DNA of 64,000 bases from Amaurobius ferox (GCA_951213105.1 OX578146.1:115730551-115794550), one strand, 5' to 3'; shown: positions 33,823 through 45,789, counted from the first letter of the stretch. Notes: generated by a model from the letters alone, not told the origin. Numbers and translations: made by a program.

Positions 33823-34085
33823 GCCTTTCATATACGCATTTTGTGCGCTCCTGATGCAGATGACTACTAATTAGACAATTCTCCACAACTTTGCAATAGT
33901 CATTTTTCTTCTATCACGCTTTGTTTTCGAGTTCCTGAACCTAACTTCTCCAATTCTCCGCTGAGGGTGTTGCAATCGCATTCATTTGATGATCCATAAC
34001 TAAACATAGTTAGATCTAACGAGTACACTTATTCCGCATTTATATCGGAGTTTAAGGTTGTGTAGAGACCCTTTGTAAAAATATC
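33823..34085 (+). repeat. Dispersed repeat H, copy 1
   Basis: Matches 40425-40700: ACTAATTAG.CAAT.CTC.ACAACTTTG.AATA, TTTTTCT.CTGTC/ATCACGCTT and AACG.GTACACT.AT. Non-coding. Confidence 0.5.
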
Positions 34086-35940
34086 TCAGTCAAATAATTA
34101 TTTCTAATTTTTATCTAAAAGTTTAAAATTGAAAGAGCGAGTCTAATTAATCTATCAAATTAAGGAAAGAACCAAAAGATTTCGATTTCCTGAAACAATA
34201 ATGAAGCAAAATATACTTTTTACTCCAAAAATGAGTAGCCATGTAAGCATAATTCTACTTCAACATCTTTTCATTTTCATTATTTCATTTTTTATTTCAT
34301 TAGTCTTTTATGTCTACTCTGTTGAAATTATCAAGAAAAGGAAAAGTACTCCTACTTCCCATAAAAGTAAAATATCCATTTGCAGTTTGTCGAAATGGTT
34401 TCCTTTGTAACCCCTTGAGAAATCCAAGAAATGTTTCGCACATAGTACAGAACTACTGTAAAATTGATCATCGGTGCAAGTAAAAGGAAATTAGGCCTTC
34501 AATTCGTTATGTCCAGACGCATACAAATGATTAGAGATTTCCTCGAAAGCTCAGCAGTAATTTGCGATAAGGATCGGTGTTAATAATCAGCACTGTTAAG
34601 TTCATGCATAGGATTTTTTTTTGTAAATGTATGTTTTAACTAGTATTTAATCCTGTCGAAGAGAGTAAAATTAACACTTAAATAATTAAGCTGCAACTTT
34701 TTAATGTTTTATTTTGTTTAACAGTGGATGACGATAATGTATAGTTGCTTCAAATAAACTTAGCCATTTACGTTCTGCCCCGTGGTTGGGTTTTAGTCTT
34801 TCATATCCACGATGGGGGGGGGCAGGGGCGTCGGAAGATTTCTGAGAAACTTTATTCCACCCCTTAAAGTTCCCCGCTCAGTTAGCAAAAACGAAAATCT
34901 GGCTCTGCTTGGGTTCGGCACAGTAGTTGATACTATAAGTAAAGATTCAGGCTTCCAACCTACTAAAGAACTACTTTGGGGGTTCTGAGAAGCATTAAAG
35001 TGACATCTGAGAGGGTATCAAAAATCCAACTACATTAAGTTCTGACCGATACTTAATAATATACATGTCAAACGATTCCTCTTTCTATGTCACTAAGAGC
35101 CTTTGGGGGGGGGGGTATGAAAAGACTAAACTGTAACCATTTTCTCTGTCTCTCATAGGGTAAATCGGAAATCTGTCTACGTTATGTTCTACAATAATAA
35201 AAGTGTGCAAATATCGATCCTTTAAAGTCACTGGGAAGCTTTTAGAGAGTATCTGAAAATACTGTTCGACTCCCTCCCCATTTTTACAGCCCTCGGGAGA
35301 GGGGTTGAATCGAAAATCCAACTACGTTCGAATCTACACCGTAGTCATGTGCAAATATTTAACATTCTAAATCATGCACGAGATACACGGTATAATAATT
35401 TTGATTTTAAAGTGTGTAGCAACATTTGGCGCTTTTCTCTATGATAACTTTTAAATACTAGTATATTTCTATGCACTAAATCACTTATATTTTTTGAAAA
35501 TCCAACTTGACAATTGGAAAAATGGCTATCATCCACTAGGCAAAATAGGCAACCATGTGCATTTAAATACATAATGCATAATTTAAATGCATAAAGACAT
35601 ATCACAATGTGCTAGCATTGAATAAGCATAAATTGAACTTTAGAACTTTTGTCGATTTATTAGATCAGAACTCGTCATACTCGCGTACAAAATCCTCATC
35701 AAAATGCATTTACTTAATATACTGAAAAATTAAATGGCTATTGAAGATTTACTTGGCGTTAAAAGTACAAATATCGCCAAAAACCAGTAGTACCTCCAAT
35801 CCGATGAAGCCGAAACGATTTTGCGTGATTAACATCTTATTCTCTGCGAATGGTTTGTCTTCTTTCGACTTATTACAAGAGATTAAAAATATTAAAATAT
35901 TGAAATTATAACCACCCTGTTTTGAAAACTAAGAACCAGA
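34086..35940. other. No gene seen
   Basis: 34750-35340 has two G runs and a loosely repeated block, AAATCCAACTAC (35026 and 35308). The 69-codon frame at 34201 is hydrophobic (a Phe/Ile/Leu-rich segment then Lys-rich) but has no homologue that I recognise. Confidence 0.35.
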
Positions 35941-37330
35941 TTATTTTAGGTCGTGCCGGCATATCGCCGCTGAAGCATTCGTAGATGCGTCCAATGTGCA
36001 AAGGATTTGGAGTAGATGGATTGAGGAAGGGAATTTGAATCGTCGCAGGGGTATAGCTCCATCCAGATGTACGTCAACACTCGTTGATCCACGCATTCGA
36101 AGACATACGATGGCGGCCTCACAAACGATAACTGTCAACACTCTGCAGAATTTGCAGGATACATTTTATGTTCCAATATCAGCGAGAACAATGTTTCGAC
36201 GATTGACCGAAAGAGGCTTGCACTCGAACAGTCCTTGACTAAGACCGTCATTGGTATGACAGATTGCAATGATGTCGGACCCGAACCTCTTGGGCGACTA
36301 AATGGGACAGGGTGATGTTCAGCTACGAGCCTCGGTTCTGTTTGTCGAATGCGAGTCGCAGTGTGGGAATCTGGAAGCGACGCGGAAACAAATATAATTC
36401 TGCTCGACAACGCATTATCATGGTTTGAGGTGTCATTGGCTTCGATAGCCGGTCACCTCTTGTTCGTATCAGAGGCACAATGGCGACACGGAGATATGTA
36501 TATGAGGTGTTGTGGCCAGTTGCACTTCTTCACCTTCAGTGGTTGCAAAATGCTATTTTCCAGCAAGATAACGCGCGACTACAAACGGCAACCACCAGCA
36601 GACAAGTCTTGCAAGGTATCCAGGTGCGTCCTTGGACACCGCTGTCACCAGACCTCTCACCCAACGAACGTGTATGGGACGTGATTGGCTATCCATTTAC
36701 TGCCCTGACCTCTCCCCCCCCCCCCGGGGCGGGCCACCCAAGATGGTGGTTTCGGATGTTGGCTCTGTAGCCTTGATCCTCCAAACTGGGGGGCAAATTA
36801 ATCCGGGGGTATTTCAACCTCGCTGCTGATGACTCACGGATGCAATCGCGGAAGTGACGAGGCAATCCCCGGACTCTTCCAGGTGGCTGGATCACGGGAC
36901 TGTGGCTATTTATGCCCTGAGCCCAGGTCTGGCCGGGGACCGGAGTCGGGCCCGGCAGGTGCCTTCGGCCCCTGCCCGGTGAATGATTCCGCCGTGTTTC
37001 GCGACCGAGGTTGCGGCTTTGCTGGAAAAGAGATGTAGCGGTTGCGCCTCGATGTCCCACTGAATGCTATAAACCCTAGTTGGTTAGCAGGGCTCGCTGG
37101 TATGTACTCTGCCCTGACCTCTCTCTAAACAGAAGACGACCCATGGGGGATGGTTGAAGGCATATGGTCATCTATCCCTCTGAATTATCCGCACGCTCAT
37201 TGCATCTGTTTTTAGAAGGGTTGCTGCCTGTGGGGTTGCGGCAGTAGAACCGCAAGAGGTGGATCTACTGCCTATTGAACACCCTGTTTATGCCATTACT
37301 GTACTGCATTATCCTTCTGGAATTAACATC
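35941..37330 (+). pseudogene. Tc1-type transposase, decayed and interrupted
   Basis: In order on the plus strand. VQRIWSRWIEEGNLNRRRG is a helix-turn-helix and RRG hook (from 35996). It is followed by STLVDPRIRRHTMAASQ and ISARTMFRRLTERGLHS. Stops come after 36238. CECESQCG/NASRSVGIWKRRGNK is the region of the first catalytic Asp. AIFQQDNARLQTAT holds the second Asp. LSPDLSPNERVWDVIG is the DD34E tail, where PIE is changed to PNE although the Glu is kept. At 36700 the frame is broken by a GC-rich insertion. It resumes at 37124 with MVEGIWSSIP and then, shifted, IRTLIASVFRRVAACGVA, the usual C-terminal helix. Multiple stops mean it is inactive. Confidence 0.8.
36700..37123. mobile_element. GC-rich retro-insertion with 15-bp target duplication
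   Basis: CTGCCCTGACCTCTC occurs at 36700-36714 and again at 37109-37123 and bounds a 394-bp GC-rich insert. The insert starts with a C run and GGGGCGGGCC. On the minus strand it has a stop-free frame of about 115 codons rich in Arg, Pro and Gly. I do not recognise a domain. A target duplication of this length without inverted ends suggests target-primed retrotransposition (SINE or 5'-truncated LINE). If so, the C run is the tail end and the element lies on the minus strand. Confidence 0.6.
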
Positions 37331-37420
37331 ACGTATTTATATATGCCATCTCTTTCTATGTGTCCTTTAACAACACACTTTATTTGCTCTCTCATGGTTT
37401 TGCATTTTCTGTGCCGAGTA

Positions 37421-37422
<2 letters not shown>

Positions 37423-37482
<60 letters not shown>
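37423..37482. repeat. (TA)n microsatellite
   Basis: About 30 TA units, just left of a degenerate B copy whose terminal hairpin is missing. Confidence 0.9.
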
Positions 37483-37483
<1 letters not shown>

Positions 37484-37484
<1 letters not shown>

Positions 37485-38056
37485 TTCAGTTGAAAAACTA
37501 AATAACAAAAAATCACAAAATTTGGTAGATTGATCAAGTTTGAGAAACAATGGTGCTAATCAGATATTGGTACGTTTCTGAAATAGAATACACTTCGTCT
37601 TTTAGCAATATGGCTGGTAAAATTCGTATATCCACTCCAAGGGCAAAACTAATCTACCAAATTTCACAAAATGGACTCAATAAGCCACTTATGGGTTACC
37701 CTGTTGTTGATTAGATTTTGGTACGATAAGAGAACCTGTGTTTTGTCCGAGAAAAATCTAGAAACTACTCCGATGTACCAATTAAATGATGATTGTTCAA
37801 CACGTGACTTTGACAACGCAAACATATTATCAACCCCATAACTCCACATAACCTTTCTCGCGAAATTTTACTTTTTTCGCATTTTCGCCCATTCGCCAAA
37901 TGAAAACGAAAATTCTGCAGTTTCAGTGCCATTTCAAATAATTATCCATGTGATTTTGTGCAATTAAACTCAATTTAATGAAATATGAAAGAAAGGAAGA
38001 GGAAATGAATTTGAGTCAGTGCGAAAAGTCATCTGCTTCCCACTTCAGATTTTTAA
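37484..38056 (-). mobile_element. Family B element, divergent, hairpin lost
   Basis: The body and a degraded 5' end (CTGAAGTGGGAAGCAGATGA, then CTTTTCGCACTGAC on the minus strand) can be followed. The 3' hairpin is absent and the TA run takes its place. More diverged than the nest copies. Confidence 0.6.
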
Positions 38057-38059
38057 TTT

Positions 38060-38600
38060 TAGTCAATTTAAAACATTTATTTGAAAAACCTGCAATGTAT
38101 CGAGAACGGCTTACACAGAGGTTCTAAAGCACATGTCACGCGCTTTCTAATGAAGATTTACACATGAAAACTTTTTTTAATAATGTTGAAAGTTCTATTA
38201 TTTTACTGTTTTTTCAAAAATTCATTCGAAAATTGGATTGGATTCCGAACACTCGATTCCGTTTAAATAGGGTTCCAGTAACCATTGGTTATAACAATCG
38301 TACTAGATTATTTCAGAAACGATTCATTCGTTGGCGAGATATCGCGTTCATAGACTCACACAGCACGCACACTAACGTACACAATACGCACACTAACGTA
38401 CACAACACACACACTAACGTACACAACACACACACTAACGTATACAGACATTCTGCCGTATGCAATACAAACAAACTTACGTACACACACAACTTACAAA
38501 ACACTCACACACTACACAACACACACGTATGTATACAACGGGCGCACACACACTAAAGTACACAACACAAACACATCCACACTCACACTAACATATAGCT
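38060..38600 (+). mobile_element. Family A-like fragment with minisatellite
   Basis: CTGCAATGTATCGAGAACGG and CATTCGTTGGCGAGATATCG match the middle and late parts of family A (GTGCAATATCTCGAGAACGG, CGTTCGTGAGATATCG). The microsatellite position is taken by a 20-bp tandem repeat (38355-38460). No terminal hairpin follows. Confidence 0.5.
38355..38460 (+). repeat. 20-bp tandem repeat, about 4-5 units
   Basis: Unit ACACACACTAACGTACACAA. It sits where other family A copies have a simple CACACA run, so it looks like an expansion of that microsatellite. More CACA-rich sequence continues to 38600. Confidence 0.85.
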
Positions 38601-38708
38601 AATTCTTAAAATTATTAAGATTTATTAAAAGGCTGAATAAGAGCTTAAAAATCTATAATTAAATCTGTATAATATCTTAAATCAGTATTTCGGCCTTTAA
38701 TAAAAAAA

Positions 38709-39484
38709 ATCTGATGTGGGCAACACATGACTTTCCTTATATAATGTACTGAATTTACTACTTTTACAGTAAAAAAATAGGTTTTTCTAATAGTAGATAC
38801 TAATATTCTTTCCAAGATATTGAATTTTCGACAATTAGTCGCCATTTTTATTGATTTAGCGTCATTTTTATCCATTTGGCGAGATTTTCGTTAATTTGGC
38901 AACATTTCAAAAAGTCGCCAAGTTGGCGACATTCCGCCAAATTCGTCGCCAAAATATCGCCATGTGTTATGGACGAAGAAATAAGTTGTTCTTACAGCAG
39001 ATAAATGACTATTGGCGTTCAAATACAAAAGTATTACTCAAAGTATCTTTTTTCATGAATGGAACGAGCTAGATCCACGAGAATGATGTCACCCAATTTA
39101 TCGCATGGTATTACATATGAAAAGTGAACGTGTTTCTCAATAGGAAATATTTTTTTTCATTTTATATGACTTTTTAATAACTTTTTTGAAAAATGTGCAA
39201 TATCTCGAGAACGGTTCATGTTAGCGTTCTAAAATTTATGTCAATCGTTTTCTAATGACAAATTACATAAGAAATGTCTATTTGCGTAACTTTATTAGTG
39301 GTTTTGATTTTTTGACGATTTTTTTAAAATTTTATTCGAAAATTTAGGGGGGTTCTGAACATTCGATTACGTATAAAAGCAATAGGCTTCCAGTGTTTAC
39401 GGATTGTGGTTTTTGTACCAAATTTGGTTCGAATCGGTCCAATCGTTCGTCAGTTATCGTCTCCACAGGCTCACTGACACGCAC

Positions 39485-39523
<39 letters not shown>

Positions 39524-39678
39524 TACTTTCACACACACACACACACAGACATCACTTCAAAAATGTTTGATTCGTGATCAGGGATGCTTGAAACGTGCTG
39601 TCCCGTCGAAAACTCGATTTCGAATTTTCGACCCCGTCACAATACTTTCCTTATACATTATGTATATAAGGAAAGTAA
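38709..39678 (+). mobile_element. Family A element, full length
   Basis: A good reference copy of about 970 bp. The 5' end is TCTGATGTGGGCAACACATG, then ACTTTCCTTATATAATG. The centre has TTGGCGAGATTTTCG, AAGTCGCCAAGTTGGCGACA and CGTCGCCAAA. Late blocks are AATATCTCGAGAACGGTTCA and CGTCAGTTATCGTCTCCACA. A CACACA microsatellite follows at 39494-39547. The 3' end is GTCGAAAACTCG..CACAATACTTTCCTTATACA, then TTATGTATATAAGGAAAGTA. No coding sequence. Confidence 0.8.
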
Positions 39679-40424
39679 TAATTCTAGAATTTGGCTGTAA
39701 ACCAAAGGTAGAATGGAAATGTTTCTTATTTCCTTCAGAAATAACTAAAGCATAACATCTGTTATGGTTGAGAAGAGAAAGATGCAAACAGGGGTGTATT
39801 TATTTATTTAAAATTGTGGTTGCTAAATCCCTGAAAAGTACTTTCAAAAACAGCCGTGAGTGTACTTTAAAATCAAACAAATATTATTTTGTTTAAAATA
39901 AATAACAAATATAGAGTCTCCGCTCGACTTTCTCAATCAGTGTGAGAGTGCAATTGAAGTACCCCTTTTTAGCTTTCGTTTGCAAATTATTCTCTTATAA
40001 AACTTATTTGGAATATATGTTGGCAATGTGTTTGTCGCATATCAATTAAATATATTCTTATAGCCTATTTACGTGTATATCTAATTCATAACAATCTGTT
40101 CAGTTTTTACTTTGTCATACTGCTATAAAAGGAAGTATTGTTCTCTTGAAAATTTTCGAATTCAATATTTTGACAAATAAACGCGTTTCAAGACCTTCTT
40201 ATTTCCTTTTGAATATTTTGTTAGATATATGAGTGTGTGTGTCTGTGTGCACACGTATGTGTTCTTGTTAAGTGTGGACACAAATACTCATAACTGCTTT
40301 TTAGTTCACATATTGATTCTACGTCACTGGTATTATTTACACACGTTTATAAATCGTTCGGCAACATTAAACAGTATTATGGCTAACATCTACAACCAAT
40401 TACGTAAGACTAAGATTTAATTAT
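39679..40424. other. No gene seen
   Basis: AT-rich. A short GT/GTCT stretch near 40229-40262. Confidence 0.4.
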
Positions 40425-40700
40425 TTCCGTATACGCGTTTTAGTTCATTACTGGTGTCGATTTATACTAATTAGCCAATGCTCTACAACTTTGTAATATG
40501 CCTTTTTCTCCTGTCTCGCTTCTTATAGAGGTCGTTATCCTAACTTTTTTAATTATCCATTTCGGAGTGCGTCAATCCGTTACATTCAATGGGGCATGGT
40601 CAATTTACCATAGAAAAATCCAACGCGTACACTCATGAACATTTCCTCACAAATTTATCGGGGTGCTTAAAGACTTTATTAAGGGCCCTGTGTATAATTA
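40425..40700 (+). repeat. Dispersed repeat H, copy 2
   Basis: Matches 33823-34085, as listed there. Confidence 0.5.
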
Positions 40701-40825
40701 TAGTTCTCGACCCGTACCTGCTTTCAAACCTGTATTTCATTGCTCTTAAGCCAAAAAAGTGAATCGGTTGACTACAGGTGGAACTTGTAGATTGCATAAT
40801 ACGTATATACGTAGAATTATATACG

Positions 40826-40957
40826 TAGAATTATCGTTAATTACCGTTCTTATCGTTAACCGTTCTTACCGTTCTAACCGTTCTTACCGTTCTTATCGTT
40901 ACCGTTCTTATCGTTTATTACCGTTAATTATCGTTAATTATCGTTAATTACCGTTTG
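40826..40957. repeat. ACCGTTCTTATCGTT-type minisatellite
   Basis: Irregular tandem array of ACCGTTCTTA, ATCGTT and AATTAYCGTT units. Confidence 0.85.
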
Positions 40958-41184
40958 TATCTTATACGTAGAATTTGTGTTTCAGACACTTGGCAATCTC
41001 TTGTAAAGACGTTTCTTTGTTCGGAAAGTTTTATGTTTCCTACAAGAAAACATCGGATTTTTCCTAACTGTATACTTTCTAATAATGAAATCTAAAAAAA
41101 CAAAGTTAACTGCAGTGTCGCCAAACTTCTCATCACAGAATCCGTTTTTAGTAGAAAGCATTGTTTTTTGTTTGTTTGTTTGTT

Positions 41185-41815
41185 ACTTCCAAATTTCACA
41201 ACAAAAATTTTGAAAAATCGATATTGATTGTCCAAATGATTACAATTATAGCGTGTTACGCTTTACTTTAAAGGGCTTGAAAAACTTTCCATATATATCA
41301 TACTTGATAAAATACACCCCGGGGGGTGGGGATAACTTGCCCCAACGAGAGGTCTAATAGCGTCACGAACATAGAAAACTATATCGCGGCTATTTTTCAC
41401 AACAATAAATGGAACTATTAAGAACTATTAAGTCTTGTGATATTTGAGTCACAAATAAACCCTTTTATGCACAATTATGTCAAATGTTATCCCATGTTGC
41501 TATGTTAAAAAAATACCAAATTTTGAATAAATTTCGAAGTTTTCACACGAATTTAAAAAATTTCAATCTACTCTTAGATCTTTCTATAAAAATACCGTAT
41601 ATAACGTTACGTAAAATCATCCATTCATATTTGTGGCGGCTATCTTCAACACAAAAAGTCGACCACAGACAGACAGACATCACTCCAAAAATAGCTGAAA
41701 CATGTTCAGGAGATCTTAAAACATATATTGGCATCAAAATCTTGAATTTAAAAATTTTCGTGAAAGCAACACTTTATACTATATCACGTAGAATTAGAAA
41801 GTAAAAATTAAAACT
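41185..41815 (+). repeat. Repeat family D, 3' half
   Basis: Aligns with 46985-47600: GTTACGCTTTACTTTAAAGGG / GTTACCCTTCACATTTAAAGG, TTTGAGTCACAAATAA.CCTTTTATGC, ATGTTAAAAAAATACCAAAT and CAGACATCACTCCAAAAATA. The last part (ACACTTTATACTATATCACG to GAAAGTAA) can form a weak hairpin. A 106-codon frame inside it is not supported as a gene. Confidence 0.5.
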
Positions 41816-41832
41816 TAACATCACATTTTTTG

Positions 41833-41837
<5 letters not shown>

Positions 41838-41909
<72 letters not shown>
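41838..41909. repeat. (TA)n microsatellite
   Basis: A long pure TA run. Another is at 41995-42028. Confidence 0.95.
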
Positions 41910-41912
<3 letters not shown>

Positions 41913-41990
41913 GTAGTTTAAAAATCCAATGAACAAAAAGTAAGAAGCTGCAACAAGATAAACCTAACATTCTAAAACACCTAACTTTCC

Positions 41991-42033
<43 letters not shown>

Positions 42034-42445
42034 AGCCTATGATTTAGTATAGTGTAATTTTCTTTCTTGTCTTCTCTTCTAACTTAAAATATTACTGTCA
42101 ATTTAGTTTCCTGATAGAAACAAAATCTCCGTTTGTGGTGTGTGAAATAAAGATTCTTTAAAATGCGTCTCTGGGGAAATCAAGAAAAGTATCAGTTAGA
42201 AGAATGCTGTCTCCATAAAAGTAATCATCGTTGTAAACGATGGTAGGATTTTCCATTGATTTCCATGTTCAACAGATACTAACTATTGACTAGAGATTCT
42301 AAGAAGTTTTTAGAGATAATTTGTTAAGTTCCATTTACAACAGTTAAAAGTATTGAGGAGTTACATTTAAGCGTGTGAATAAAGGAGAATAGGATATGTC
42401 AGACATCTGTTTCAAGAATTTTTTACGCTCTTTATTAAATAAAAA
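41910..42445. other. No gene seen
   Basis: AT-rich, with the second TA run at 41995-42028. Confidence 0.4.
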
Positions 42446-43440
42446 ATCTGATGTGGGCAACACATGACTTCCCCCATATAATGCAATGAATTTACTACTT
42501 TTACAGTAAAAAAATAGGTTTTTCTTATAGAAGATACTTATATTCTTTTCAAGATATCTAATTTTGGACAATTACTCGCCATTTTCATTGATTTAGCGTC
42601 ATGTTTATCCATTTGGCGAGATTTTAGTTAATTTGGCAACATTTCAAAAAGTTGCGAAGTTGGCGAAATTCCGCCAAATTCGTCGCCAAAATCTCGCCAA
42701 GAGTTATGGACAGAGAAATAAATTATTCTTACAGCAGATAAATGACTATTGACGTTCGAATACAAAAATTTTACTCAGAGTATCTTTTCTCATGAATGAA
42801 ACGAGCTAGATCCACGAGAATTATGTCACCCAATTTATCGCATGATATTACATATGAAAAGTGAACAGGTTTCTCCACAGTTAATATGTTCTTTTTTTTA
42901 ATTACGGGGATATTTTGATAAATTTATTTGAAAACTGTGCAATATCGCGAGAACGGTTCATGCCAGAATTCTCAAGTTTATGCCAATCGTTTTTTAAGGA
43001 AAATTTACATAAGAAATGTCTATTTGCGTAACTTTATTAAAGGTTTTGATTTTTTGATGATTTTTTCAAAACTTCACTCGAAAATTTAGGGGGGATCTGA
43101 ACATTCGATTACGTTTAAGTTGTTGCTGTTGTTGTTGTTGTCGTGTCCCTAACATTACATTTAAGGAAGAATGCTTCTGTTTAGTCTAATGACCCGGGGC
43201 ACCCGAAGGTAGAAGTCTGACTTCTGCCCCAAATACGACATCACAACATCCATTCCCGCAGGCGGGACTCGAACCCGCAATCTGGCAGCCGAGCCATCAC
43301 GAGGAAACGCCTGCCTCTTTGACCGCTCGGCCACCACATCGGCTTACGTTTAAGTAATACGTTACAATAAGTTTCCAGTATTCACATATTGTGATTTTTG
43401 TTTCTTTCGAATCGCTCCATTCGTTCGTGAGATATCGTCT

Positions 43441-43487
<47 letters not shown>

Positions 43488-43613
43488 TCACCTCAAAAAT
43501 GTTTGATTCGTGATCAGGGATGTTTGAAACGTGCTCTCCCGTCGAAAACTCGAATTCGAATTTTGGACCTCATCACAATACTTTCCTTATACATTATGTA
43601 TATAAGGAAAGTA
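42446..43613 (+). mobile_element. Family A element with SINE insertion
   Basis: Starts TCTGATGTGGGCAACACATG then ACTTCCCCCATATAATG. Ends ATACTTTCCTTATACATTAT then GTATATAAGGAAAGTA. The SINE at 43121-43343 splits GATTACGTTTAAG from AATACGTTACAATAAG, just before the CACACA run (43441-43482). Confidence 0.8.
43121..43343 (-). mobile_element. tRNA-derived SINE (family 1)
   Basis: The minus strand starts GCCGATGTGGTGGCCGAGCG. It has an A box, TGGCCGAGCGG (43323-43333), and a B box, GGTTCGAGTCC (43264-43276), spaced as in a tRNA of the Ser/Leu type with a long variable arm. It ends in an ACAACAACAACA-type tail. TTACGTTTAAGT is duplicated on both sides (43109-43120 and 43344-43355). The tRNA part is followed by an unrelated body of about 130 bp. 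It is not a working tRNA gene. Confidence 0.85.
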
Positions 43614-44567
43614 GTAATTGACAGATTATTTATCATGGATGTAAAGGGAAGGTAGTAAAACTTCCTGTTGTGAAAAAACCAATATAGTGTGAGACATTAA
43701 TTCAGGCTCGGATAAAATAAATCCTACGACACTGTATTCCAATATTGAATGTCTTGTAGTGAATTAAATAATATTTATTTGAACTGTTAGTTTTGCAGAG
43801 ATAAATTATCAGTGTAATGGAAATTAGAACTCAAATAAAAAAGAATATACCTACGTATTTGTGAGACCAAGAGACAATTATGCAGTTTTAATATTTATGG
43901 TTATGTACTCCAGTAATGTTGATATACAGGCAATGAATGTGTACAAGAGTGCGTTTCATAAGCAATAATGGTCCAGAACCGTTGAGATACCTGTATAAGA
44001 ATGTGCAGTGGTTATGTTAAAACTTGAGAGTGTATTAGAAAGGAGAAAGCTGACTCCAAATGTCAGAGAAAGAAACGGTCAATATTCCAAGCATGCTGAG
44101 CTGATTATAATTATGAATTATTATATTTTAGAACCGACAAACAGAAGTATGTGCCAATCTGCGTATATATTAGGTCAATTAATAATGTTGGAATAATATA
44201 AAATCATGGTCTCACACATGCATTTTCTCCTCCTAAAGGGTTTATTAAAATTAATGTAATTTTAATCTTACCAATAATATGTGTTAAAAAATAATACTTA
44301 TTTTAAAAGTTCAAATTGTGGAATTTAATGTGTAGTGTTTTAATTGATGATTATATTTTAAGAACTCGTGCAAAGAGGTAATGGTGGCTGGTTGCGGGTT
44401 TTCTCTAATTATGAGCTTAATGTCTAGCTTTTATCATTTTATTACACCATAGTATTCAAATTATCTTATCGCAATTTAATTTTTACTCGAGGTATTCCAT
44501 ATCCTGTCCTACAAACAAAACTAAAAAAAATACTATCAATAAGGAAAATACACTTTGTCCAAAGGAT
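43614..44567. other. No gene seen
   Basis: AT-rich spacer. The 62-codon frame at 44008 has no known motif. Confidence 0.35.
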
Positions 44568-44922
44568 AAGGAAAACTGGAGCAACTTAAATAAGCACAAA
44601 TAACACACTAATGCAGCCTACAGAGGTTTCGAAGATATGCTGGATCCCCTTCGATGGTGCAAGAAAGTCAACAAACAAGAAGTCCAAAAGAGGAATAGAA
44701 GCAAAAGGAATAAAAAGATACCACGTTCTGATTGGCTCTCTCTCAATCCAGAGGTCTTGGGTATATAATCCCCTCTTTCTTCCGTTTGCGCCCATTCCTT
44801 TTTTAGACTTCGGATTTGTTGGTTCTCTTGCACTGAAGAAGGGGATCCAGTGTATCCTGGAAACAGCTGTATGCTGCATTTGTGTATTATTTGTGCTTAT
44901 TTACGTTACTCTAGTTTTCCTT
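44568..44922. repeat. Foldback with mirrored open reading frames
   Basis: A near-continuous inverted repeat centred at about 44745 (GATTGGCTCTCTCTCAATCC). AAGGAAAACT at the left mirrors AGTTTTCCTT at the right. Each strand carries an open frame starting in a homologous place: plus 44611-44949 (112 codons, MQPTEVSKICWIPF..) and minus 44879-44586 (97 codons, MQHTAVSRIHWIPF..). Both contain a hydrophobic tail. A TATA-like GGTATATAATCC lies near the centre. I do not recognise a product, and the frames may be by-products of the symmetry. Confidence 0.75.
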
Positions 44923-45491
44923 AACACACTGAATGTTCTCTACATATGATTAGAAGTAGTAATTTCAAAATAATCAAAAGTACATATGCTAAACACTACG
45001 CTTCCCAACTGAGTCAGCTGAGAACAACAGATGGGTCGTTATAAACACTTGCCAGACCTAAATATAATTCTCAAAACACTGTGGTATTTTCAAGATTTTC
45101 ATCCGCAGGAGTTTCATCTCTTTTTCTCTAGCTACATGCTATTTAAAATATAAGAACAAACATAAAAAAATGTACACCAATCATAACTTATAATATTACT
45201 TCTAATTTATTTTTACTGTGTATACGAGCAAAATCCGAGGCGTAAAAATGCAAACCACATATAAAAATTAAAACGTGTGTCTGTAAATATGAGTGAAAGA
45301 TTTAAAGCCACTTGCATAATTCGATTTTTAAGGATGAATGTTGGAATAGAAACATTTTACATTGTTTACATCGGGAGAACTAATACGTGATTTTCATGTC
45401 AATTTTTCACTACGACCATTGTAATCTCTTTCATACAGATCCAATATAACCTTGAACTGTTAAAAGGCATAAGTAGTGCATATATCAATGA
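44923..45491. other. No gene seen
   Basis: AT-rich spacer. Confidence 0.35.
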
Positions 45492-45505
45492 ATAATAAAA
45501 TGTGT

Positions 45506-45789
45506 TGTTGTTGAGACCCAGACCGTCCGACCTACCAGAAAGGTGTAAGGTAACTGTTTGGACGGCCGGGAAGTGCCACCCAATTTAGACCGGAACCCAG
45601 TGGGGGAGGCATCCCCAGGGATCGTACCCTCCTTCCCCTACCACCAACCTCTCGGAAGGACTTACGGACCCACATGTTTAACGTGATCGTACTCCGCGTG
45701 AACACGGCGGCAGTTTTGGCAGCGGCTGGAATCGAACCCGGGCCTACCGAGTGCAACTCCAGCGCGCAAACCAATGGGCTACCGCGCCC
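45506..45789 (-). mobile_element. tRNA-derived SINE (family 2)
   Basis: Minus strand: head TGGGCGCGGTAGCCCATTGG with A box GGTAGCCCATTGG (45771-45783) and B box GGTTCGATTCC (45728-45738). A GC-rich body follows, then the tail CTTCCCGGCCGTCC..GTCGGACGGTCTGGGTC, and (CAA)n at the 3' end. Flanked by ATAATAAAATGTGT (45492-45505 and 45790-45803). The tail is shared with the element at 45804-46176. A 176-codon open frame spans both and is not a gene. Confidence 0.85.

Noticed and set aside
39393..39755. 120-codon open frame on the plus strand
   Set aside because: It lies entirely within the family A 3' end and its CA microsatellite.
43264..43333. tRNA-Ser/Leu gene
   Set aside because: The A and B boxes belong to a SINE with tail and target duplication, not to a free tRNA gene.
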